Shown: piece after piece, positions 45,736 to 55,419 of the stretch | Layout: each line of letters starts with the position of its first letter | Numbering within the stretch: the stretch's first letter is position 1 | From: Lachnospiraceae bacterium | GTDB taxonomy: Bacteria > Bacillota > Clostridia > Lachnospirales > Lachnospiraceae | Assembly: GCA_017450065.1 (NCBI GenBank) | Contig: JAFSYI010000022.1 | Span: 48,948-112,947, forward strand | Direction: 5' to 3' | Length of the DNA stretch: 64,000 nt | Notes under the pieces: model-generated | The model's input: the letters and a program-made list of their open reading frames with translations, nothing else | What the model was told of the DNA's origin: nothing | The model's database searches: none | Made by a program: the position numbers and the translations under genes

Positions 45736-47502
45736 TTAACCGTCTTCTTCCCGGTAACCGTTTTCTATTTCTTCATAGCTGACCTCACGGACGCCGCCGC
45801 CTTCAACCTTGAATATAACCTGGCAGTTTCTCAGTGTAGTCAGTCTGTGAGCTATGATAATAAGCGTCTTTCTGCCCATCAGACTGTCTATCGCTTCCAT
45901 GACCGCATTTTCCGTTTCATTGTCAAGCGCCGATGTTGCTTCATCCAGAACCAGTATCTCGGGATCGTCATACAGTGCCCTTGCTATGCCGATACGCTGT
46001 CTCTGACCTCCGGACAGACGCACGCCGCGCTCTCCCACCATTGTATCAAGACCCTCCGGAAGCGACTTTACGAAATCCTTTATCTGAGCCTCCTCAAGCG
46101 CCTTCCAGACCTTGTCCTCATCTATCTTATCATCATCAATACCGAAAGCCACATTATTGCGTATCGTTTCATCGGCAAGATAAATGGACTGCTGTATATA
46201 TGCCAGCTTCTTTGACCATTTGATCGGATGCTCATGGACATTCATTGTCCCGTAGCTTACCGTTCCACCGGTTGGCGTAAGTATTCCGAGAATGATATCC
46301 GCAAGGGTTGATTTGCCCGCACCCGTAGGTCCCATAAGACCTACTGCATATCCAAGCGGTATACTTAAGTTAACGTTCTTAAGTACATCACGTTCCGTAT
46401 GAGGATATCTGTATGTCAGGTTGCTGACAGTGATCTCTGCCGCTTCGTGTTCGCTGCCGTCTGCATCCGTCAGCTCGAAATTCTTCATATCCTCGGTATC
46501 CTTTATATCCCTGTAGATAAGATCCACGGACGGTTTTAAGAAGATGATCAGATTGGCGAAATTATTGATCTTGCTCACCGACGGGAGCAGCTTGAAGGCC
46601 GCTACCGCAAATGCAGCAAGCTGCGTTATCATCGAGCTCAGGTCTTCACCTCTGAATATCTTATATACAAGAACCAGAAGGATCGCTCCGATGCACACTG
46701 TTTCTATAACATACTTTGGTGCCTGCCCGAGGACATTGTTATTCCTTACCGCACGCATCTTCTTCTTTCCGTACCCGCAGAAGGCATCAACGAAATATTT
46801 CTCACGGTGCAGTATCTTTATGTCCTTTACCGCTCCGAGCGCCTGGTTTATCGACTGGTGCATTTTCCCGTCGTATATCTGATTCTCCTTGCCGTATTCC
46901 TTTGCCTTATTCTTAAACAGGATCAGGTAAAGTCCCGTAAAGATACCGAGTATGACAGCCACCGATACCGTGATGAACCAGTCCACTGTCAGAAGATAAA
47001 TACATAAAAGCGCGGATATAAGAAACTCCGAAAGCATGAGGAATACGCTTAAGAGCATCTGGAAGAAACGTTCCGAATCAAGCATTACATTCCTTACCAT
47101 CTCAGCCGAATTCTTATCAAGATGATAGGTATAGGGCTTCTTAAGATAGCAGTCTATCAGCCGTCCCGAGAGCCTCAGCTGGTTATTGTAAATAAAGGTG
47201 TACTGAACGTAGTTGATCCAGAGAAGATATGCATTTTTCACAAGATAAACAATGATCAGGCCTGTCACAAGCGTAAGGAAGAACTGCCTGTCATCCTTCA
47301 TGTCAAACGCATCATATACTCCCTTGAGAAGAGCATTGCTGTGTATCTTTCCGGGATCTGTGACTATCGACACCAGCTGGGTTATAAGAGATACTCCCGC
47401 CAGTTCGAACAGGGCGCCTATGAACAGACCTATACACAGAAGGACAGACTGTACCTTCTGTTTAGCCGAGAATATGTAGCTTATTTTCTTAAATATACTC
47501 AT
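45736..47502 (-). CDS. ABC transporter, PglK/MsbA-like lipid-linked oligosaccharide flippase
   Basis: 588 residues: six membrane helices (about 15-330) and an ATPase domain with GPTGAGKSTLADIIL (Walker A, about 397-411), VRLSGGQRQRIGIARALYDDPEILVLDEATSAL (signature and Walker B) and IIIAHRLTTL (switch His). The N-terminus (FSAKQKVQSVLLCIGLFIGALFELAGVSLI) resembles PglK-type flippases. With two glycosyltransferases after it, moving lipid-linked sugars across the membrane is the best role; a general exporter is the alternative. Confidence 0.86.
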   Translation of the reverse strand: MSIFKKISYIFSAKQKVQSVLLCIGLFIGALFELAGVSLITQLVSIVTDPGKIHSNALLKGVYDAFDMKDDRQFFLTLVTGLIIVYLVKNAYLLWINYVQYTFIYNNQLRLSGRLIDCYLKKPYTYHLDKNSAEMVRNVMLDSERFFQMLLSVFLMLSEFLISALLCIYLLTVDWFITVSVAVILGIFTGLYLILFKNKAKEYGKENQIYDGKMHQSINQALGAVKDIKILHREKYFVDAFCGYGKKKMRAVRNNNVLGQAPKYVIETVCIGAILLVLVYKIFRGEDLSSMITQLAAFAVAAFKLLPSVSKINNFANLIIFLKPSVDLIYRDIKDTEDMKNFELTDADGSEHEAAEITVSNLTYRYPHTERDVLKNVNLSIPLGYAVGLMGPTGAGKSTLADIILGILTPTGGTVSYGTMNVHEHPIKWSKKLAYIQQSIYLADETIRNNVAFGIDDDKIDEDKVWKALEEAQIKDFVKSLPEGLDTMVGERGVRLSGGQRQRIGIARALYDDPEILVLDEATSALDNETENAVMEAIDSLMGRKTLIIIAHRLTTLRNCQVIFKVEGGGVREVSYEEIENGYREEDG

Positions 47503-47681
47503 ATCAAACCTATTTCCCGCACGCTAAGATATACGTGCCGTATTGAACAGTTACCCCGAAGAATTTATTATACCGTATTTCCTTCAACGTTCAAGAATGA
47601 ATTCTTATATTGGTTATCGCGCACTGATCGCCTGTAAGCGCGGCATAAATCTCACCGGTTTTAGCAAGGATTAAAGATGTA

Positions 47682-48359
47682 TCATAAATCCTTGTCATCC
47701 TTCGTTCTCCCCGAAGCTTTAATCGTATTTCCGTACTTAACCTGTTTCTTGCGTACATAAGCAAGTAGTTCGGGTGAGGTTTTTATGGTACATCCGTATA
47801 TTTTAACCTTGCTTTCATCCTCCACTTCCCTTACGCACCTGCCACTGATACGAAAGGCCGCAAGCTCACCCTGATCGGAAAAGTTAACCATAAAGCCTCT
47901 TCCTATGGCTTTATAATCCAGCGCTTCCATCCTGATACCCATACCTGTTTTGGATATATCATAAAGGGTGCAGTTATGACGTCTTGCATCTCCTTCTATC
48001 TGCACGGTCGCACCCAGGCCCATGGGAATACGCAGTGCCTGCCTGCGTTCCTGTTTTTCACTTGCTTTGGGGGTAATGAGAATGTATTCCTTATTTGATC
48101 TGCTGTATACAACCTTGACCTGCTTCCATACTTCACACCGCACAGCGCCCGGTCTGGCATAACGCACGGTAATATTCCCTCTGAAATTATTTATATTGAC
48201 TATCTTGCTGTCCACCCTGGCAACGTTTGCGATAATGCATCTGTTTACTTTGGTATTCGTGCTTACTTTTTTTATCGTTGTTTCGATATTTGTCGATTTC
48301 GTAACATAATTAAACGCGATCGATATTTTTGAATTGATCGGGATTTCATCTATAAACAT
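47682..48359 (-). CDS. PilZ domain protein, YcgR-like
   Basis: 225 residues. The N-terminal half resembles the YcgR-N flagellar-brake fold, and the C-terminal half is PilZ: RRQALRIPMG gives the RxxxR c-di-GMP motif and LYDISKTGMGIRM the DxSxxG motif. Binding of c-di-GMP is therefore likely. The output, whether motility or glycan synthesis, is unknown. There are no flagellar genes nearby, but it lies among surface-polysaccharide genes. It is 260 nt from the YfhO gene upstream on the same strand. Confidence 0.87.
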   Translation of the reverse strand: MFIDEIPINSKISIAFNYVTKSTNIETTIKKVSTNTKVNRCIIANVARVDSKIVNINNFRGNITVRYARPGAVRCEVWKQVKVVYSRSNKEYILITPKASEKQERRQALRIPMGLGATVQIEGDARRHNCTLYDISKTGMGIRMEALDYKAIGRGFMVNFSDQGELAAFRISGRCVREVEDESKVKIYGCTIKTSPELLAYVRKKQVKYGNTIKASGRTKDDKDL

Positions 48360-48422
48360 AATTATCAGGCCTCATCATGATCCTACTTGTTTTTGTACTT
48401 TTTATGCCTAACGGATTGTTCC

Positions 48423-48512
48423 GTGCTTCGCACTTATGTAATAAGGAATCCACCGCTTCGCGGGTCTACGCTCCGCTCCGGTCCTTGCAAAACACTCATC
48501 CCCCGGATGAGT
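48423..48512 (-). other. Cluster of hairpins ending the YfhO unit, with probable terminator
   Basis: The gene-free stretch 48360-48619 holds GTGC-TTC-GCAC (48423-48433), CCGC-TTC-GCGG (48453-48463) and ACTCATCC/GGATGAGT (48494-48512). The last is followed on the minus strand by GTTTTGC and is a reasonable terminator for the 48620 gene. No open frame with a ribosome site was seen. The row of short stems could also be a small structured RNA or a repeat family. Confidence 0.5.
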
Positions 48513-48619
48513 TGCAACCCCTTATGACGAATTCCCACAACCCTGTAATCACATTATATCATGCGGCGGTAACTGTTTCCATAAAAGGCATCGAAATCTC
48601 CGGCAGCCGGTCTCCGGAG

Positions 48620-51244
48620 TCATGATACGTCCTTATCCCTTCGGAACCTTATGCAGAAGAAGATAATAAACATCACAATGCCGGCTGCCGACACGATCGC
48701 GCCGGTTACCGTGCCGGCCGGGATGTATTTAAGCTCCACCACGTGCTTTCCCGCAGGTATATCCACGCCCATAAGCATTTCAAGCGCTTCTGCCGGTTCT
48801 GCCTTCTTTCCGTCCACGCTCACCCTGAAATTCCTGTCGTACGGGATTGATAAAACAACGAGTCTGTCCTTATCTGAATCTGTGCTGAAGGACATATGCG
48901 AACTTGTTATCTCATTAAGCTCACCGACTCCTTCATTCAAAGCCAAAGCAAGTCTGCTCCACTCCCGTATTGCTTCCTCATCCTCATAATAGAAGCAGGC
49001 CTCCGATATTCTTATATCTTCACCCGGAAGCTTAAGGCTGATCTTTACGCTGTCGCCTTCATTATAGGTCCCCGCACATACAACACCCCAATGCTTTTCC
49101 GTAAAATAGTAATCTGTGAACTCATCATTGATATACAGCTCCGCAGGCTGTCTTTGGGGTGCCGCGAAGAAGAAATACAGAGGCATATTCTCTGTTACCG
49201 TTATATTATAATCTATCCGGGCTTCATCCCCCGTCCTGACATAATGTCCTTCATCATCCTCCATGACATTCATAAGCTCCTGCTCTGCATCCGCCTTAAG
49301 ATAGATATCCTTCTTACCGCCCCACAGCGCCGCTATTTCATTCTGCTTTTCAAAGGTATTCTTATCCTTGTCAAAAGTATAATTTCCAAACCCGTCCGGT
49401 GCCGCAAATGCCATCGGCAGGGCATATCTGTTTTCATACAGAAAATATTTTCCCTCATACGGCATTTTCTGATATGGTTTCTGGATCCCGTCGAACCGCG
49501 ATACATAATACTTAATACCGAAAAGCATATCGACAAAGGACGTGCTTCCCCCGTTATAATACGTATAATATACTGTTCTGCAGAAACCGAAATTCATGAG
49601 CCAGTCAATAACTGCATCCTTTTCGCATGAGCTGTCATGAGACATGCCTATATAATCGAACATCGCGGGATCGTTAACCGCCCTGTCGAAATCCTTCTCT
49701 ATACGGTACATTCCCGCATCGCCTGCTTTTACAGCATCGATCACATCCTTTATCGATGTATAATCTTCCTCAAATCTGCTTATAAGCGGAAGCTCACCGT
49801 TATCCGAATTAAGCCTGATAAATGAGGTCTTTGCGTTGTACAGCATGTCGGCACCCGAAACCAGGATAAGCACGATCATTCCGTATATCCTGACCCTGCC
49901 ACCGGTAATTATCATAAACGTGCCTGCAGCTGTTCCGGCAATGATCAGTGCATTTATGAGCCTGCTCTGCGTGTCCATATACGGATTCCCCGATATCATG
50001 AGCCATACCATATACATGCAGATGATAAAAGCCGCTGCCGATAATTTTATTACTGATTTCTTTCCTGCGCCATCTCCGTATACGATCGAAACGAATCCCT
50101 TATATCCGAGAACTATAAGAATAAGGCTTATATAATAGGCATATCTCCAGTAGAAGCCCTCAGGATTATTGAAACCGTGCCATACCGTATCCAGTAAGTT
50201 TATCCACATACTCACGCTCACTGCAGCTATCAGGAACAGGTTGGCGAGCTTTTCCCTTATACCGTATTCTTTGGAAATGAAATATATAAGGGCAAAGAAC
50301 ACAGAGGCCACAGAGCAGTATATAAGAGGCATCCTCTCACTCCATGAGGTTCCCGAAAACAGGCCTGCAAACAGCTGATTATACGCGAATCTCCTGTATA
50401 TCCCGTAGTCAGCTCCTTCTGTGGTCTTGGCTCCAAGCAAAGACAGACCGGTCCGTATGAGAAAATACCCGTCAATCATCAGTATGGTCGCGCCCGACAG
50501 TACAAACATGGGGAGCTTCTTTAACACAGCCCCGTTCTCAATGATCCTCGATATAAACAGGAGCACCATAAAGATCACCAGCATAAAACCCATATGGTAA
50601 TTGATATAAATATACAGGGCTGTGACCACGATATACGGGATCTCATATTTCTTATCGTCAAGCGCTTTAAGGAAGAAATATATGACAAGCGGCAGTATGG
50701 CAAGCGAACCGAAATATATGGTCAGTACCAGATATCCAGAGAAGAAACCACAGAAGGAATATGCCGTTGAAAACAGAAGGGACATCCATGATTTTCTGTA
50801 CCTGCCGTTAAGCAGTATGGAAGCGGAAAGGCCCGCTACCGATATCTGGAGCGCAAAATACTGCTCTATTCCCACTGCTATCCTTTCACCCGGAAACAGG
50901 AACAGTATGAACAACAGCGGATCATGCAGCTGAAAAGCGGCAAGCCCCGGATATTCACCTCCCAGGGTTTTGGCCAGCATATAATAGTGATCACTCTTTG
51001 AACTGAAGGTTTTAAGATAATATGAATAGAAGTTAACGAATTCAAGATCCATATCGCCCGTCAGTATTGAAAACGGGCCGTAAGGGTATACCCTGCATAT
51101 CGCAAAGAATATCTGTGCCATCAGAAATGGGACTGTAAAAGCACAGATATATATAATACTTCTGTTTATCCGGGACTTACCGTCACCATCCGGATACATA
51201 TTGTTTTCATCATCCTCATAATTCTTATGCTTATATAAGTTCAT
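48620..51244 (-). CDS. YfhO family membrane protein
   Basis: About 874 residues: a cytoplasmic acidic N-terminus, some 12 membrane helices, a large outer domain (about 540-850) and a final helix. PFLMAQIFFAICRVYPYGPFS and the outer loop with GDMDLEFVNFYSYYLKTF match YfhO proteins, which in Bacillus and Listeria help glycosylate teichoic acid. The frame is open up to 51367, but the ATG at 51244 has GGAG 6 nt upstream. It is divergent from the metallophosphoesterase gene. Confidence 0.88.
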   Translation of the reverse strand: MNLYKHKNYEDDENNMYPDGDGKSRINRSIIYICAFTVPFLMAQIFFAICRVYPYGPFSILTGDMDLEFVNFYSYYLKTFSSKSDHYYMLAKTLGGEYPGLAAFQLHDPLLFILFLFPGERIAVGIEQYFALQISVAGLSASILLNGRYRKSWMSLLFSTAYSFCGFFSGYLVLTIYFGSLAILPLVIYFFLKALDDKKYEIPYIVVTALYIYINYHMGFMLVIFMVLLFISRIIENGAVLKKLPMFVLSGATILMIDGYFLIRTGLSLLGAKTTEGADYGIYRRFAYNQLFAGLFSGTSWSERMPLIYCSVASVFFALIYFISKEYGIREKLANLFLIAAVSVSMWINLLDTVWHGFNNPEGFYWRYAYYISLILIVLGYKGFVSIVYGDGAGKKSVIKLSAAAFIICMYMVWLMISGNPYMDTQSRLINALIIAGTAAGTFMIITGGRVRIYGMIVLILVSGADMLYNAKTSFIRLNSDNGELPLISRFEEDYTSIKDVIDAVKAGDAGMYRIEKDFDRAVNDPAMFDYIGMSHDSSCEKDAVIDWLMNFGFCRTVYYTYYNGGSTSFVDMLFGIKYYVSRFDGIQKPYQKMPYEGKYFLYENRYALPMAFAAPDGFGNYTFDKDKNTFEKQNEIAALWGGKKDIYLKADAEQELMNVMEDDEGHYVRTGDEARIDYNITVTENMPLYFFFAAPQRQPAELYINDEFTDYYFTEKHWGVVCAGTYNEGDSVKISLKLPGEDIRISEACFYYEDEEAIREWSRLALALNEGVGELNEITSSHMSFSTDSDKDRLVVLSIPYDRNFRVSVDGKKAEPAEALEMLMGVDIPAGKHVVELKYIPAGTVTGAIVSAAGIVMFIIFFCIRFRRDKDVS

Positions 51245-51382
51245 AACCGACTCCATTGGCTTCTTCTTTATTCTTCTTTCAATTATAAGTTTTTTTCCTA
51301 TTGCCTGCAATGGACATACGAATAAAATATGCAGCTGTGTCATCACTATGCCGGCAGGACTCTCCATACCCGCCTGCAGCTA

Positions 51383-51412
51383 TTGCCAACATGCTCACAA
51401 AGATACTATAAT
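51383..51412 (+). promoter_or_regulatory. Putative sigma-A promoter of the metallophosphoesterase gene
   Basis: TTGCCA (51383-51388), an 18-bp spacer and TATAAT (51407-51412), a consensus -10. Transcription would start near 51420, about 40 nt before the GTG start at 51461. Confidence 0.65.
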
Positions 51413-51460
51413 TATATATACTGTATTAAAGCCATACAGGAGAACAGGAGGGCGAAAACA

Positions 51461-52444
51461 GTGTTGGATAAAGAACCTGAAATAAAGCGGAGAACGGTTC
51501 TCTGCTTCATTTGTCTTTTGTCAGTGCTGATCACTATAACAGGATGCGCAAACAATATAAGTAAAAACAAAGAGAACCCGGCGGAAATATCAGAGCCGGA
51601 CATTCCCGTACATATCAGCAGGGAAGTTATAGATGTTGAAGGTTTGGAAGAACCGTTTGAAATCTTCTTTCTTGCGGATTCCCACATTTCACTGTGCGAT
51701 AACAGAGATATGGATCTGATCAGTAAAGCATTTCAGAGAAGCGTTCTGTATAAAACTGACGGAATCGAAGCATGCGACAGATTTGATGCCCTGATCGATG
51801 CTGCAAATGCAAGTGATTCAAAGATAGTCTTAATGGGCGGAGACATCATAGATTCAGCTATGTATGCCTCAATAGACCGTGTAAGAAGTACACTGTCCAG
51901 GCTTGACAAGCCTTATCTGTATTCCATGGGAAATCATGACTTTGAGTACGGAAGCGAGTACTTCACCGAGAAAGCTTATAACACCTATCTGCCAAGACTA
52001 AACGAATTCCGGGACGGAACCGAATACCAGATCAGAAAGTTTGACAAAATTACGATCTTCACTGTGGATGACAGGAATAACCGGGTCGCACCCGAAGTTC
52101 TTAAGGCATTCAAAAAAGTGATGTCTGAGGGTAAACCCATAGTTCTTGTCATTCATGTACCTATAGAACCTGTAACAGGATCCACACAGCTTCTCAAAAG
52201 ATGTGAAGAGGTATATGGACTTCCCGCTGATAAGATCAGGCTGTTCATCGGAGAGAATGGCTGCCCGCCCGACTCCGTCACCGGGGAATTCATCGATCTT
52301 GTTCTCAGTGATGAGAGTCCGGTTGTTCTTGTACTTGCAGGACATATACATTTCTATCACAGGGAAATGCTCAATGATAGAACGCTCCAGATAGTCACCG
52401 GTCCCGCATTTGCCGGACAGGCACTTGATATTACGCTCAAATAG
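51461..52444 (+). CDS. Lipoprotein metallophosphoesterase (calcineurin-like)
   Basis: About 327 residues. A signal peptide ends in LLSVLITITGCANN, with Cys as the lipid-bearing residue. The phosphoesterase metal ligands follow: FFLADSHISL (DxH), LMGGDIID (GGD), SMGNHDFEYG (GNHD), LVIHVPIEP and LAGHIHFYH (GHxH). It acts outside the membrane on an unknown phosphoester. The start is GTG at 51461, with AGGAGGG 9 nt upstream; the frame before it lacks a ribosome site. It is a single plus-strand gene that converges with the histidine kinase gene, with only 24 nt between stops. Confidence 0.88.
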   Translation: MLDKEPEIKRRTVLCFICLLSVLITITGCANNISKNKENPAEISEPDIPVHISREVIDVEGLEEPFEIFFLADSHISLCDNRDMDLISKAFQRSVLYKTDGIEACDRFDALIDAANASDSKIVLMGGDIIDSAMYASIDRVRSTLSRLDKPYLYSMGNHDFEYGSEYFTEKAYNTYLPRLNEFRDGTEYQIRKFDKITIFTVDDRNNRVAPEVLKAFKKVMSEGKPIVLVIHVPIEPVTGSTQLLKRCEEVYGLPADKIRLFIGENGCPPDSVTGEFIDLVLSDESPVVLVLAGHIHFYHREMLNDRTLQIVTGPAFAGQALDITLK

Positions 52445-52468
52445 CTTATAAAGCGTTTAATAAAGCCT

Positions 52469-54232
52469 TTAATCATACTTGATCTTATCCTTCGGAATAT
52501 GCTTTATAAGCTCGCCTTCAAGACTGCTTCCCGAGACAGGCTTTGAGAGCCGGCCGTCGAAGCCGGCTTCTTTGTATAGCTCCTGATTTTCGCCTTCGGC
52601 GTTCGCCGTAAGTATTATCACCGGCACTTCGTTACACATTCCTTCAGTCTGGCTGCGTATATGCTTAAGACATTCAATGCCATCCATTCCCGGCATGAAA
52701 TGATCCATGAGTATACAGTCGTATTTATTCTTTAATGTAAGTTCAAGCGCTTCCGGACCGCTCAATGCAGTATCAATCTGTATACCTGTATTACGCAGAA
52801 GCCCCGTTTCAACTGCAATATTAACCTTATTGTCATCAACGATCAGTATTTTTGCTTCAGGCGCCGTGAACGGGCGGTCATTCCCGGCCTGCGGCTTTGA
52901 ATGAGCCGTGATGTCTGTCTTGCCGATTCTTTCCGGATCGGTAACACCCTGAAGAAGACTTACTGTAAACTCCGTGCCTTCTCCATATACGCTGTCAACG
53001 TGTATCTCTCCATCCATCAGATTTACCAGCTGTTTTACGATGGACAGTCCAAGCCCGGTGCCTTCTATATTTCTGTTCTTTTCAATATCCACCCGTTTGA
53101 ACTCGTCAAACAGTGTGGACATAAGTTCCTTCTTGATCCCTATACCCGTATCCCTGACGGAAATAATAAGCATGATCCGATCATCATCTGCTTTTTCTGA
53201 CTTAATGCCAAGCTTTACCGAACCCTTTTCGGTATACTTTACCGCATTGGTCAGAAGATTGATGATTATCTGTTTTATCCTTATCTCATCGCCCATAAGT
53301 CCTGATGGAATATCCGGATCGGCATCAACATCAAATACCAGACCCTTCTCCTCTGCTCTTACCCTTATCATGTTAACGATCTCGGATATCATTTCCGCTA
53401 CTCTGTACTCAACCGGAATGATTTCCATATTCCCGGCTTCCATCCTGGAGAGGTCAAGAATATCATTGATGATCGCAAGAAGCATCTTACCGGCATTCTG
53501 AACATTATACGCATCCTCAAGTATTTCCTCCGGAATATCCTTCCTTCGGAGCATCATTTCATTTGTTCCCAATATGGCATTTACAGGGGTACGGATCTCA
53601 TGACTCATGAATGAGAAGAAACGTTTCTGTACACGGTTAAGCTCTTCAATCTCCTTCTTCTGACTGTTTACACGTTCATTTTCTCTCCTGAACAGAAGGG
53701 CCTGATAGCTTAAGAGCATAGTCATTATGATGCCAACAATAAGAAGCGTAAAAAAGGAATCGTAATATGCCTCTTTCCGGGTAAATTCCGTTACGGTTTC
53801 GGGATGTGTATATCCGATCCACCAGCATACGATCACAACAATAACATTAGTACCAAGGAAAAAGATCTTCGGTCTTCCGGACAACGTCATAACAATATAA
53901 AGAGTGGTGAAAGCAAACCATACAGGTGTGCCTCCCGCCGCTCCACCACTTGTAAAAAAAGCCGCAGGGAGAAACACAAAGATAAGAAAGAACGCTATTG
54001 TCATCATTGCAATTCTTATCCGGTTATGAAAAACCGCCATATAGAATATTCCGGAGAGCAGAACAAATTCAATAAAGACAGAAAGATTGGCCATAAATGA
54101 CTGACCAAGAATAATACCGCTTATCAGTGCCAAAAACAGACCTGCCAATGCGATTACTGACAGAAGGACAAAAGACTTGCTCTGAAAATCCAGTTCAGCA
54201 TCTGACAGCAGACTTTTTATTTTTTTTACCAT
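52469..54232 (-). CDS. Hybrid sensor histidine kinase with receiver domain
   Basis: 587 residues: about seven membrane helices (residues 20-195), a short coiled coil (RRENERVNSQKKEIEELNRVQ), HisKA (FFSFMSHEIRTPVNAILG with the phospho-His), HATPase (ITNLLTNAVKYTEKGS-like INLLTNAVKYTEKGS; DTGIGIKKEL; EGTGLGLSIVKQLV) and a receiver (KILIVDDNKVNI; DCILMDHFMPGMDG with the phospho-Asp). No HPt or DNA-binding partner is near, so it probably signals to a distant gene. AGAGG precedes the ATG. A GGDEF remnant lies directly upstream, so a second-messenger partner may have been lost. Confidence 0.93.
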   Translation of the reverse strand: MVKKIKSLLSDAELDFQSKSFVLLSVIALAGLFLALISGIILGQSFMANLSVFIEFVLLSGIFYMAVFHNRIRIAMMTIAFFLIFVFLPAAFFTSGGAAGGTPVWFAFTTLYIVMTLSGRPKIFFLGTNVIVVIVCWWIGYTHPETVTEFTRKEAYYDSFFTLLIVGIIMTMLLSYQALLFRRENERVNSQKKEIEELNRVQKRFFSFMSHEIRTPVNAILGTNEMMLRRKDIPEEILEDAYNVQNAGKMLLAIINDILDLSRMEAGNMEIIPVEYRVAEMISEIVNMIRVRAEEKGLVFDVDADPDIPSGLMGDEIRIKQIIINLLTNAVKYTEKGSVKLGIKSEKADDDRIMLIISVRDTGIGIKKELMSTLFDEFKRVDIEKNRNIEGTGLGLSIVKQLVNLMDGEIHVDSVYGEGTEFTVSLLQGVTDPERIGKTDITAHSKPQAGNDRPFTAPEAKILIVDDNKVNIAVETGLLRNTGIQIDTALSGPEALELTLKNKYDCILMDHFMPGMDGIECLKHIRSQTEGMCNEVPVIILTANAEGENQELYKEAGFDGRLSKPVSGSSLEGELIKHIPKDKIKYD

Positions 54233-54306
54233 GTATTAATCCTCTCTGAATATATCTGTCCACCTATCAGCCGCTGAATCGGTGATACTATAGCTCCTGA
54301 ACCTGA

Positions 54307-54477
54307 TCAACCGGCTTCCACTCTGTTTCTTCCGGATAACCTGGCATTATACAAAGCCTGATCATCCTTGCCGATAACATTTACTATCATGTTTCTCCAA
54401 TCGGTATATTTAAGCTCTGCCTGAACATCCTCTTCTGCTTATGATCCGGCTTGGGTCCGTTGAATCGAACAACCATT
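54307..54477 (-). pseudogene. Remnant of a GGDEF (diguanylate cyclase) C-terminus
   Basis: Minus-strand translation ending at the stop 54309-54307 gives DQALYNARLSGRNRVEAG, preceded by YTDWRNMIV, a very typical end of GGDEF domains (D-x-ALY-x-AK-x2-GRN). Upstream the frame is broken: a stop occurs about 35 residues before, and another frame with VVRFNGPKPDHKQKRMF takes over, so at least one frameshift is present. The rest of the cyclase is missing. The remaining gap up to 54607 is AT-rich and holds nothing else I can support. Confidence 0.6.
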
Positions 54478-54607
54478 TACATATCCTGTTCTTTTTCTGA
54501 ATATACCATTATAACCTGAATCCGTGTAGCTCCAGACTCTTTCAATTTAACTTTAGTACCCTTAAATATTAAATTTTTATACAATAATGGGATGATATTT
54601 TCCAATC

Positions 54608-55375
54608 CTATAATCGGTTGTGTTCCAGGTAATCTTCCAGCGATCTTATCAGGTCTTCTCCGTCAAGATTGAAAAATATCTTATTGAAACATCCAGCTAT
54701 CATCGGATTAAGATCCATGTCGGCTTCTATCGATCTTGCATCGCTTTTAAACCCGTAACATCTTTTACCGTTTGCATAAGCAATACCAAGCTCAATACAG
54801 GCTCCTTCATCAGGAATCCTGCCATCCAGCAGCATGAATACTATATCCGACTTAAGAACTTCTTCTTTATCTTTTTGAAAAATGATCTTTATCTTCTCTT
54901 CTTCGGTTTTACCTTCAAGGTCGGGAGCAAGGAAACCGTCGCGTTGAGGAAGGAACACTTCATAACCATAACTTTCAAGGATATTAACTATTTTCAGGTT
55001 ATATTCTCTTTCAGCTTCGTTAAAAAGAGGTGCGGCATAATATATCCTATTGCCCGAAACCGCCTCGGCTGCTTTTTCTTCTCCTGTTCCAAAATCTGCA
55101 CGATTATTCTCATCGGAACTATCGAATACACCGAAGTTGTTGACTGTATCTGAGCTGTCGGCCGCATCAGAGTTGTCGGCTATATCGGGACTATCGGTTG
55201 CACCGGAGCTGTCGGTTGCATCAGAGTTGTTGGCTGCATCGGTTATGCCGGTTATAGCCTGATCAGCAGTATTGTTATGGTTTATGTTTATATTACATCC
55301 GGACAGAGTCAATGAAATGGTTGCAATTAATAAGAGGACAGTTCTCATTCTGTTTTTCTTTTTGAATATGTACAT
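54608..55375 (-). CDS. Lipoprotein with a nucleoside 2-deoxyribosyltransferase domain
   Basis: About 255 residues. A signal peptide ends in LLLIATISLTLSGCNI, the lipobox Cys. Next is a 75-residue low-complexity linker rich in Asp, Ser, Asn and Ala. From about residue 108 comes a nucleoside 2-deoxyribosyltransferase fold: IYYAAPLFNEAEREYN, GYEVFLPQRDGF, SDIVFMLLDGRIPDEGACIELGIAYANGKRCYGF. Here Asp of LLDG and Glu of CIELG match the substrate and catalytic residues. Family members are normally cytoplasmic nucleoside-salvage enzymes; export as a lipoprotein is odd. The ATG at 55375 has GGAG 7 nt upstream; the ATG at 55405 has none. Confidence 0.82.
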   Translation of the reverse strand: MYIFKKKNRMRTVLLLIATISLTLSGCNININHNNTADQAITGITDAANNSDATDSSGATDSPDIADNSDAADSSDTVNNFGVFDSSDENNRADFGTGEEKAAEAVSGNRIYYAAPLFNEAEREYNLKIVNILESYGYEVFLPQRDGFLAPDLEGKTEEEKIKIIFQKDKEEVLKSDIVFMLLDGRIPDEGACIELGIAYANGKRCYGFKSDARSIEADMDLNPMIAGCFNKIFFNLDGEDLIRSLEDYLEHNRL

Positions 55376-55419
55376 GTTATTTCTCCTTTTTTCTTCTTTT
55401 TTCATTTTTTTCTTATTTT

